Made by a program: the position numbers and the translations under genes. From Flavobacteriales bacterium UBA4585 (GTDB taxonomy: Bacteria; Bacteroidota; Bacteroidia; Flavobacteriales; Schleiferiaceae), in assembly GCA_949487015.1 (NCBI GenBank), contig CATAQZ010000113.1, forward strand, positions 1 to 7,574: 7,574 bases of DNA, given 5' to 3'. Numbering within the stretch: the first letter of the stretch is position 1; each line of letters opens with the position of its first letter. Of the stretch, positions 1 through 5,821 are shown piece after piece. The notes beneath the pieces are model-generated. The model was not told the origin of the DNA and searched no databases. It saw only the letters and a program-made list of their open reading frames with translations.

Positions 1-713
1 GGATCATTATCTGTATGTCCTTCTACCAATACACTGATGTCATTATTTTCTGCGAGAACGCGTGCTAGATTTTCTAAAGCCACTTGTCCCTTAGGTGCTA
101 CATCCCAAGAACCAGGAGCAAACAGCAAACTGTTTTCTAGGCTCACATAAACCTTTCCATCGCGCATGTTAACCGTTAGACCCTTTCCAGTGAAGCCGAG
201 AAGTGCATCTGCCACTTTCTGGCGAACGAAAGCAACCGTACTGTCCTTACGACGAATAACGCCTTCCAGTTCATTCACCCTGCGTTGTCCTTTCTCAAGG
301 AGCAAGCGTTCAGTATTCAAACTATCCTCTTTCGCCTGAAGACGGTTTTGAAGACTTCCTAACTGATCCATGAGTGATTTATTCTCACGTGCACTTGCGG
401 CGATTAATGAACTGTTGTTGTCGAGTAAATAATCGTACTGTTTTGACAAACGATCGTATTTGGTTTGAAGTACACGCAGTTCGTCAAATTTCGTAGTAGT
501 ATCTGCAACTAAGGTTTTGTTAGCACGACGCGCTTCAGTTAAAGTGCGCTGAAGTTCTGTATTCTCCGCTGCACGGGTTTCACTTTTCTGACGCAATTGG
601 TCCGCTTCATTGTTCAACAGGTCGTATTTATCCTGCAAAGCTTTGTGCACCTTAGTGCTGACACAAGAAGTTCCTAAAAACCCTACAAGCGCAAGAATGA
701 GTAGCTTTTTCAT
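1..713 (-). CDS. OmpA-family lipoprotein with long coiled coil (partial, C-terminus beyond window edge)
   Basis: Probably an outer-membrane lipoprotein that anchors to peptidoglycan. The visible 237 residues begin MKKLLILALVGFLGTSC, a lipoprotein-type signal peptide with Cys17 as the likely lipidated residue; the box GTSC is looser than the enterobacterial consensus. Residues about 20-165 are charged, heptad-like and Gln/Leu/Glu-rich, which suggests a long coiled coil. From about 170 the OmpA C-terminal domain begins: VYVSLENSLLFAPGS (188-202), then VALENLARVLAENNDISVLV (211-230), then EGHTDND, the start of the family's peptidoglycan-binding signature. The window ends inside that motif, so some tens of residues of the domain are missing. 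The ATG lies three bases after the stop of the upstream membrane-protein gene, which indicates one operon and probable translational coupling. The domain assignment is firm; the outer-membrane location is inferred from the family. Confidence 0.92.
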   Translation of the reverse strand, partial: MKKLLILALVGFLGTSCVSTKVHKALQDKYDLLNNEADQLRQKSETRAAENTELQRTLTEARRANKTLVADTTTKFDELRVLQTKYDRLSKQYDYLLDNNSSLIAASARENKSLMDQLGSLQNRLQAKEDSLNTERLLLEKGQRRVNELEGVIRRKDSTVAFVRQKVADALLGFTGKGLTVNMRDGKVYVSLENSLLFAPGSWDVAPKGQVALENLARVLAENNDISVLVEGHTDND

Positions 714-716
714 AGT

Positions 717-1604
717 TTATTTTAATTCAACAGCAACGGTACCCACTAAGTATGAATCCGTCATCAGGGCTAGAGTATAGATACCTGGCGCTAAATCTAC
801 GGGCGCGTCAATAGCACGTTTCGCATCGATACATACTTCGATTGCTTCGCCTTGGAAGTTCACCACTGCTTTTCCATTAAAGCCAGATTGCTCGCCACCA
901 ACCACGGCTTGATTTTGTTCTGGCGCATCTACCGGTTTACCGTTTTCACCGATCCATTTCACATAAAGTGTTTCTTCGCCTTTCGCTGCAATTCTATTTT
1001 TAGCTAGCGTAATACATGCCGTGATACCGTCCGCTTTTTTCGCGCGACGCGTTCTGCGCATTTTGCCGTTTCCTGCTATACGGAATGCCTCTGTAGTAGA
1101 AGTGGCGATGACCAATTGCTTTCCTTTTGCAACCGTTTCTGTAAGTCCTGTGTTTGCGTTGCGCAAAGAATTATTTGCGTCCATAGCTGTATTCAGACTA
1201 TCTGCAACCATTTGCTCACGTAAACGTAAAGCTTCATAAGCATTATTTGCGCTATCAAGCTTTCCAACTAGAGTCGCATTTGCTCTCTTCATCGATCCAA
1301 GACGACTGCGGTAGCTGGTTAAAGACTTTTTGTTTTGAACATTTACAGCATTGATGCTGTCTATAATCCCGCCCAAACGAGTCATCTCGTATTGAACAAA
1401 CGCATTTAAGCTGTCGTTTTGACCAACCTGAGCTTCGAGATCTTCTTTCATATCCGCTAATTCCATGGTCAAAGCTTGTTTCTCGAGCGCAATCTCGTGC
1501 TTCTCTTCACTGCGTAAATAAAGCAATACACCTAATACGATCACAGCCAATGCCATGATAATTAATACCGGTCCTAATTTGCTCTTGTTGTTTCCTGTGC
1601 TCAT
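717..1604 (-). CDS. Single-pass membrane coiled-coil protein with conserved C-terminal domain, function unknown
   Basis: The 295-residue protein has a short polar N-terminus, one transmembrane helix at about 11-30 (GPVLIIMALAVIVLGVLLYL) followed by Arg/Glu/Lys, a long predicted coiled coil at about 33-165, a basic patch (KMRRTRRAKK, 181-190) and a compact beta-rich C-terminal domain at about 192-295. That domain has two conserved-looking Cys (ACITL at 197 and EVCID at 258) and ends PGIYTLALMTDSYLVGTVAVELK-like. From memory, Bacteroidota have a family with the same architecture, often mislabelled as chromosome segregation or partitioning protein; no ATPase motif is present to justify that name. 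The hydrophobic N-terminus suggests a cytoplasmic N-terminus with the coiled coil and C-terminal domain in the periplasm. It is the first gene of an operon with the downstream OmpA lipoprotein and may be its inner-membrane partner (inference). The start is ATG at 1604; no Shine-Dalgarno is visible, only a CA-rich leader. Confidence 0.88.
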   Translation of the reverse strand: MSTGNNKSKLGPVLIIMALAVIVLGVLLYLRSEEKHEIALEKQALTMELADMKEDLEAQVGQNDSLNAFVQYEMTRLGGIIDSINAVNVQNKKSLTSYRSRLGSMKRANATLVGKLDSANNAYEALRLREQMVADSLNTAMDANNSLRNANTGLTETVAKGKQLVIATSTTEAFRIAGNGKMRRTRRAKKADGITACITLAKNRIAAKGEETLYVKWIGENGKPVDAPEQNQAVVGGEQSGFNGKAVVNFQGEAIEVCIDAKRAIDAPVDLAPGIYTLALMTDSYLVGTVAVELK

Positions 1605-1632
1605 GTGTGTGGTGTGTTATCTTATTAAGTAA

Positions 1633-1640
1633 CGAAGCTA
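1633..1640 (-). promoter_or_regulatory. Possible Bacteroidota -7 promoter element for the envelope operon
   Basis: Read on the minus strand, this is TAGCTTCG, one mismatch from the Bacteroidota sigma-A -7 consensus TAnnTTTG. Transcription would start about 22 bases before the ATG at 1604. The upstream -33 partner is weak: an ATTG lies 16 bases away and a TTTG lies 26 bases away, both outside the usual 17-23 spacing. Any -33 element here would fall inside the first codons of the divergent comF gene. This is a low-confidence proposal from motif similarity only. Confidence 0.22.
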
Positions 1641-1658
1641 ACGATAAGCCGCTTTCCA

Positions 1659-2369
1659 ATGTTTTCCAAAGGGTTAAGTTTTTTAACAAGGGCTGTGTTC
1701 CCTCAAAGATGCCTACAGTGCAACGCCGTATTGTCCATCTTAGAGCAAAGCCTGTGCCAATTCTGTTTGTGCAGCGCGCCAAGGCTCGATTCCATTGCCT
1801 TGCAACGCACAATGCTGCTTTCGGGCACCTTACCAACCAAAAAAACTACCACCTTTCGTTCGGCACTTTATTTCACCGGGGCCGTTCAAACCTTTTGCTA
1901 CAGCCTTAAATACGGGAACAATTACCCGTTGGGAGTAGTGCTCGGTCGGCACTTCCTCTCACCGCTCATTTTAACGACCCTCGCGGGCCAGGGCCGGCCG
2001 GTGGTGGTTACGGCCATGCCGGTGCACTTGTGGCGACGTTTGGGGCGTGGCTACAATCAAAGCGAAGCGCTGGCCCGCGGCGCACTGCAAGGTGTTCGAG
2101 CGGCTGGTGTGGATGTGCAATTTTTAGCGCTGCTCAAGAAGACTGCCCACCGTAAAAGCCAAATCAATTTTGATCCTTTTCAACGCTGGAACAACACCAA
2201 AGGAGCGCTCAGGGCGACCAAAAAAAAGCGCGTCCCAAAGGACGCGCTTATCTTTATCATCGACGACACCGTTACAACAGGTTCGTCTTTATTACGAGCA
2301 GCAGAGGCGGTACTTGAAGACTATCCTGAGATAGAAGTACACTTACTTGCACTCGCGCAAGAACTTTAG
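1659..2369 (+). CDS. comF: ComF family protein (zinc finger plus phosphoribosyltransferase fold)
   Basis: ComF proteins are cytoplasmic and are required for efficient natural transformation in several bacteria, where they are thought to help handle incoming single-stranded DNA; the family has a type I phosphoribosyltransferase fold. The 236 residues match it well. An N-terminal four-Cys zinc finger is seen at C18-x2-C21 and C33-x2-C36. The ComF signature WRRLGRGYNQSEALARGAL runs from 125. A RKSQINFDPFQRWNNTKGAL stretch follows at about 165-184. The PRPP-binding loop IFIIDDTVTTGSSL (198-211) has the paired Asp202/Asp203. The length is typical. ATG 1659 is the only start after the in-frame TAA at 1626. 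The gene is divergent from the envelope operon, and its stop overlaps that of the convergent T9SS gene by four bases. The KKKRVPK segment just before the PRPP loop is encoded by a terminator-like hairpin acting on the opposite strand. A nucleotide-salvage role is less likely given the zinc finger. Confidence 0.95.
   Translation: MFSKGLSFLTRAVFPQRCLQCNAVLSILEQSLCQFCLCSAPRLDSIALQRTMLLSGTLPTKKTTTFRSALYFTGAVQTFCYSLKYGNNYPLGVVLGRHFLSPLILTTLAGQGRPVVVTAMPVHLWRRLGRGYNQSEALARGALQGVRAAGVDVQFLALLKKTAHRKSQINFDPFQRWNNTKGALRATKKKRVPKDALIFIIDDTVTTGSSLLRAAEAVLEDYPEIEVHLLALAQEL
2220..2249 (-). terminator. Intrinsic terminator for the T9SS gene, embedded in comF
   Basis: On the minus strand there is a perfect 10-bp stem (AAGCGCGTCC / GGACGCGCTT, arms 2240-2249 and 2226-2235) with a four-base loop (TTTG as transcribed, plus-strand 2236-2239). 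A run of eight T follows, formed by the plus-strand A tract 2220-2227, of which two pair in the stem. This is the classical Rho-independent form. It begins 116 bases after the stop codon of the minus-strand T9SS gene, so it would close that transcript. In the plus direction the A tract precedes the hairpin and only ATCTTTATC follows, so it should not stop comF transcription efficiently. The segment encodes Lys188 to Leu197 of ComF. Confidence 0.8.
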
Positions 2370-5300
2370 TGACGTACAACCACCGTTTTCTGCAATAAGC
2401 CTTTGGGCGTTTCAATTTCGATAACATAGGTGCCGCTCGCTGCCGCACTTAAATCATATGTTTTTTCGAAACCACCAGCTTGCGCATCAAATGCATCCGT
2501 GCTAATTACTTGACCTAAATAGTTCACGATACGAACAGCTACTGGAGCGGCCTGATCAAGTGAACCGTTAATAGATATTAAACCCTGGGTTGGATTCGGA
2601 TATACTACTAAAGCGCTCAAATCTGAATGCTCTTCGAGGCCAATACCTTGAATGGATACAAAGATTTGCTGGCTCGTGGTATCACAGTCGCCATAAAGTT
2701 TCAATACCGCTGTATACTGTCCATTGGCAGAATAGGTATGCGTTTGCGAAGTACCCATTCCTGAACCATTAGTCCCATCGCCAAAGTTGATGAAATAGGA
2801 CGTGTAGCCCGATGCACCTGCCCAAGTAAAGGTAATGTCTGCAAATGTCGTACTGATCGAATCAACATTGTAGTTCGGGTTCCCCACATTAATAGCAGAG
2901 CAACTGTCCGTTGTAAACTGATAGTTCATGCGCAGTGAAGTATCTCCAGCAGCACACACCTCAGCAACATCGAAGTTGTAGGTAGTGACAGGCTGTAAAC
3001 CAGTCATTGAGGCCATTGCGGAAGTAGACGTTCCCATCATTGTATTTGTAGATCCTAATGCAGTGTAATGGAATACAAATGATCCTGTTCCGCCTGTCCA
3101 TGAAATGTCTGCAAAAGTACTTCCCATATTTGCTACACCTAAATTGGATGGAGTTGGACATGAAGGAGTTACACAGTTTGACATTACCGTATCGACAGCA
3201 CCTACATTGAAGTTACCAGAAGATACACTTACATTTTGCGTACCTGAAGCATTTGAGAGTGTGTAGTATACCTCTGACGGGTATGAACCTTGTGCACCAT
3301 TTACTACTGCAATTTCAGTTCCAGTACAAACCTCGAAATCTACGATCAAACTATCTCCCGTGGTAAAAGCTGTACCAAAGGTTTGACCGTAAACACCATT
3401 GTAATATAGATCAACGGTAGCACCGTTCCATCCGTCGCCGAAGGTGTCATACATACTCATTGTATACGAACACAAGTCTGTTGAATCGCAACTGTTGGTG
3501 CAAAATGGGATAGGACCTAGTGTATCTGAGGAGCCATTGCCTCCACAATCCGCGATAAGAATAATATCGTAGCATGTATTCGAGGAAAGACCTGTTACAG
3601 TGAAGCTAGAGTTGGTCGTAGAATCCGTAAATGAAACCATGGACCCTGTAGCTTGAACGAAACCTTGTGGACCCCACTCGTAGATGAAAGTCCCTGTATT
3701 TCCGTTCGGGTCAAAAGAGAAGTACGCATCATTTTTACCCGCGGTATAAATCAAATCTTTAGGGTTCGGACAAAGGGTATTACAGCTCGCCTGGAAGGCT
3801 GCCATTTGCGTACCCAGAGTGGTAGAAGAACTATTCGTGTAGGTGGCGATGGTTGCACCTCCACTAACAACATTTAAACCTATTTCACTTGGGTAGCTTC
3901 CCGCATCACTTACTTCGATTGTATACGAACCGCCAGTACAGACACTTATAGTTTCGGTATAACTCGATCCCGTGAGGAATGCTGTTCCTAGCTCAAATTC
4001 AACACCGCCTTGTGCATTGATCACCTCAACGAGTGCGCCATTCCATCCGTCCCCGTAAGAATCTGTCAATTCAATAGTGAAAGTACACATGTTCGAAGGT
4101 GAACAGGTCATGGTTTTGAAGGTTGCAGGGCCGAATCCAGCAGAAACAGAACTGTCCGCACACATTTGCACCACGTAAACATCATAGGTTGTATTGCTAT
4201 CTAACCCCGTTAGCCATGCTGGCGAGCCACTTACTGCAACTGAAGTTCCTGTTCCTTGTACAAATCCAGGAGGGCCGTATTCTAGATACGTTTGAATACC
4301 ATTCGAAGTGTATGAGATTTGCGCGCTGTCTTGCAGTACCGTACCTACAGAAATAGCAGACGGAGGCAAACAATCCGGAGCGTTAGTAATGCTAATGTCT
4401 TCTATGTAGACCGCGCTATAGGTAGTTGAATCACTACTCACGATCGCAATGTGATCGTCGGTCATATTGTAGCCCGTAGAAGCGTCAAAGTATATGGTGA
4501 ATTGATTCCAGTTTCCGCCGTTAGGCACGAAAACGGTATCTATGATGTCCAGAGAATTCAGCGACGACGTGTTGCTAACGGTTCCAATATAGATCGAGTT
4601 ACCCCCCGACCATGATGTGTTGGCCGCATAGAATTCCATTTGCTTGGTACCGCTATCTAACCCAATAATGGCTGGACTAACAAGCGCTTCATAATCAGTG
4701 TCAAAACTGTTGTATAGGTAGTAATAATTGGTTCCACTCCTAGCACTAACGCTCCATGTTGCGTCGTCAATGTAACCATAGCCGGCTGCACCTGTTTCTT
4801 CTAGGTAATACCAGCAAGAAGGGGCATTGGGATTGCTAAATCCACCTGTCGAATCATTATCAAATCCTTCATATACTGGAGTGCTTAGAGCCGTACAAAG
4901 TGTTTTCACCGTGTATGGGCCAACGGTTTGGCTATACCCATTACCCGCTGCACTACAATTGGTTTCTATGGAAAATTCATAGGTGGTGTTTGGTGATAAA
5001 CCGCTCACGGTTATGAACGTATCTGCAACTGAAACAGTCGTAGGAACGTTACTTGATCCAGCAATACCGTAGTCTACTGTAAAAAGTGTATCCGCACTCG
5101 TCCAGCTCAATGTTGCCGTAGTATCCGAAGCGACCAAGCTCGCAAATACAGGGGCAGGACACGCCGGCGGTGTGGTAATGGTGGCTGTATAATCGTGTAC
5201 TTCACCATATGTAAAGCTTGAACAACTCTGCGTTGCGGTGATTACAGCAGAATAGTTTGAACGAACACGCAGTCTATAAGAACCTAAGCTTACCGTTGAC

Positions 5301-5668
5301 GGAATCGTAATGGAGCCTGTAGTAGTGCTCCATGCGTTCGTAGGACTTGACCAAAGATGCTCGCCACTGTCGTCAAAATCGCCATCGTCATTGAAATCAA
5401 TCCAAACCGCGAAATACTGCGTCGACCAGTTAGAGGTAAACGAAACGCTCGTAGGCGCAGTCTGTTGAATAAAAACAGTATCTGACGTCTGAACATTATA
5501 GTAGCTCGATGTACATCCCGTTCCTGTGTCCTGGAACGTTCCGATGAATACATCTTCAATATCATCTCCATAGGTACAACCTGTGGTGTATGATGGAGTA
5601 CAGTAGGTTTGAGCTTGTAAGCCCAATGCTGCAGTACCCAAAAGGATAGAGAGTAAAAGTTTTTTCAC
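2366..5668 (-). CDS. T9SS-secreted multidomain surface protein (GEVED, Fn3, GDGWNG, PKD, type A sorting domain)
   Basis: This large exported protein (1100 residues) is probably an adhesin or surface/extracellular protein; no catalytic domain is recognised. Domains in order: Sec signal peptide 1-20 (cut near LQAQ); GEVED domain about 30-165, with the Asp-rich WIDFNDDGDFDDSGEH (89-104) and GEVHDY (155-160); Fn3 about 170-257; jelly-roll/MAM-like (choice-of-anchor J type) about 262-433, starting YEGFDND; Fn3 about 434-520; GDGWNG domain 526-629; Fn3 about 633-724; second GDGWNG domain 732-832; Fn3 about 837-920; PKD about 925-1007, with NFGDGTNGSG and the HTYSANGQYTAVL strand; type A Por-secretion sorting domain 1018-1100 (VVYPNPTQGLISI, GTYVIEI, ending KTVVVRH). 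The sorting domain implies outer-membrane translocation by T9SS, its removal, and surface anchoring or release. The start is GTG at 5668: it opens a textbook signal peptide, and the frame upstream has no ATG before a TAA. Composition is Ser/Thr/Gly-rich with many Cys, as usual for extracellular proteins. Confidence 0.95.
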   Translation of the reverse strand: MKKLLLSILLGTAALGLQAQTYCTPSYTTGCTYGDDIEDVFIGTFQDTGTGCTSSYYNVQTSDTVFIQQTAPTSVSFTSNWSTQYFAVWIDFNDDGDFDDSGEHLWSSPTNAWSTTTGSITIPSTVSLGSYRLRVRSNYSAVITATQSCSSFTYGEVHDYTATITTPPACPAPVFASLVASDTTATLSWTSADTLFTVDYGIAGSSNVPTTVSVADTFITVSGLSPNTTYEFSIETNCSAAGNGYSQTVGPYTVKTLCTALSTPVYEGFDNDSTGGFSNPNAPSCWYYLEETGAAGYGYIDDATWSVSARSGTNYYYLYNSFDTDYEALVSPAIIGLDSGTKQMEFYAANTSWSGGNSIYIGTVSNTSSLNSLDIIDTVFVPNGGNWNQFTIYFDASTGYNMTDDHIAIVSSDSTTYSAVYIEDISITNAPDCLPPSAISVGTVLQDSAQISYTSNGIQTYLEYGPPGFVQGTGTSVAVSGSPAWLTGLDSNTTYDVYVVQMCADSSVSAGFGPATFKTMTCSPSNMCTFTIELTDSYGDGWNGALVEVINAQGGVEFELGTAFLTGSSYTETISVCTGGSYTIEVSDAGSYPSEIGLNVVSGGATIATYTNSSSTTLGTQMAAFQASCNTLCPNPKDLIYTAGKNDAYFSFDPNGNTGTFIYEWGPQGFVQATGSMVSFTDSTTNSSFTVTGLSSNTCYDIILIADCGGNGSSDTLGPIPFCTNSCDSTDLCSYTMSMYDTFGDGWNGATVDLYYNGVYGQTFGTAFTTGDSLIVDFEVCTGTEIAVVNGAQGSYPSEVYYTLSNASGTQNVSVSSGNFNVGAVDTVMSNCVTPSCPTPSNLGVANMGSTFADISWTGGTGSFVFHYTALGSTNTMMGTSTSAMASMTGLQPVTTYNFDVAEVCAAGDTSLRMNYQFTTDSCSAINVGNPNYNVDSISTTFADITFTWAGASGYTSYFINFGDGTNGSGMGTSQTHTYSANGQYTAVLKLYGDCDTTSQQIFVSIQGIGLEEHSDLSALVVYPNPTQGLISINGSLDQAAPVAVRIVNYLGQVISTDAFDAQAGGFEKTYDLSAAASGTYVIEIETPKGLLQKTVVVRH
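3173..3772 (-). repeat. Second copy of the Fn3+GDGWNG module in the T9SS protein
   Basis: This segment encodes residues 633-832. It shares with the preceding module the order Fn3 then GDGWNG domain and local identities: YEWGPQGFVQATGS against LEYGPPGFVQGTGT, DTFGDGWNGA against DSYGDGWNGA, GTAFTTGDS against GTAFLTGSS, VCTGT against VCTGG, and GSYPSE against GSYPSE. The GDGWNG positions of the two copies are 205 residues apart. Divergence is substantial outside these motifs, so the duplication is not recent. Confidence 0.75.
3782..4369 (-). repeat. First copy of the Fn3+GDGWNG module in the T9SS protein
   Basis: This segment encodes residues 434-629: an Fn3 domain with YLEYGPPGFVQGTG (461-474), then a domain opening CTFTIELTDSYGDGWNGALV (528-547) and closing near the Cys at 629. 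GDGWNG domains recur in Bacteroidota and other secreted proteins next to Fn3 or sorting domains; their function is not known to me, although the Asp/Gly/Asn-rich loop could bind a metal (inference). Confidence 0.75.
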
Positions 5669-5693
5669 AGCTGTGACGTTTAAATTAACAGGT

Positions 5694-5701
5694 GAAATTT
5701 A
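5694..5701 (-). promoter_or_regulatory. Possible -7 promoter element for the T9SS gene
   Basis: The minus-strand reading is TAAATTTC, one mismatch from the Bacteroidota -7 consensus TAnnTTTG. It would start transcription about 20 bases before the GTG start at 5668. At the expected -33 distance there is only GTGG/TGGG rather than TTTG, so the call is weak and rests on the -7 match and position alone. Confidence 0.22.
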
Positions 5702-5717
5702 GTCAATTTCTATTTGT

Positions 5718-5736
5718 ACCCCACCATCTACGGGGT
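5718..5736. promoter_or_regulatory. Inverted repeat ACCCC-N9-GGGGT in the divergent intergenic region
   Basis: Arms at 5718-5722 and 5732-5736 are perfect complements separated by nine bases, in the 153-bp gap between the divergent T9SS and Ig-like lipoprotein genes. The spacing would suit a dimeric regulator half-site pair, or a small hairpin in an RNA. It is G/C-rich in otherwise AT-rich surroundings. A five-base arm is short enough to arise by chance. Confidence 0.2.
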
Positions 5737-5800
5737 GTAAAAGTGGAATGTTGAGAATAACTGATTCAAAGCAACGTTTTGATGAGGGTAGTTTGGCTGG

Positions 5801-5812
5801 AATTGGCCAATT
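5801..5812. promoter_or_regulatory. 12-bp perfect palindrome AATTGGCCAATT before the lipoprotein start
   Basis: The sequence is self-complementary over all 12 bases and ends nine bases before the ATG at 5822. An overlapping TTGGC (5793-5797) could also pair with GCCAA (5806-5810). It could be an operator, or a structure near the ribosome-binding region of the lipoprotein mRNA. One or two palindromes of this length are expected by chance in a window of this size, so only the location makes it notable. Confidence 0.25.
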
Positions 5813-5821
5813 TTGTTTGCT

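Noticed and set aside
717..1604. Naming the coiled-coil membrane protein a chromosome segregation/ParA or SMC protein.
   Set aside because: There is no Walker A or B motif and a transmembrane helix precedes the coil; the similarity to SMC proteins would be only coiled-coil composition.
1607..1909. A 100-codon plus-strand open frame overlapping the start of comF in another frame.
   Set aside because: It is a shadow of comF; the comF frame carries the zinc finger and all family motifs, while this one shows no domain.
2396..2415. GCC-TTTG-GGC as a possible comF terminator just beyond its stop.
   Set aside because: The stem is only three base pairs and is followed by no real T tract.
5812..5819. 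TTTGTTTG as a -7 promoter element for the lipoprotein gene.
   Set aside because: Transcription would start at or inside the ATG at 5822, and the nearest TTTG (5792-5795) is only 16 bases upstream.
5813..5821. In-frame TTG start upstream of the Ig-like lipoprotein, adding three residues (MFA).
   Set aside because: ATG at 5822 gives a compact lipoprotein signal (MRLL...LLTGC) and is the stronger start codon; TTG here also overlaps the T-rich sequence after the palindrome.
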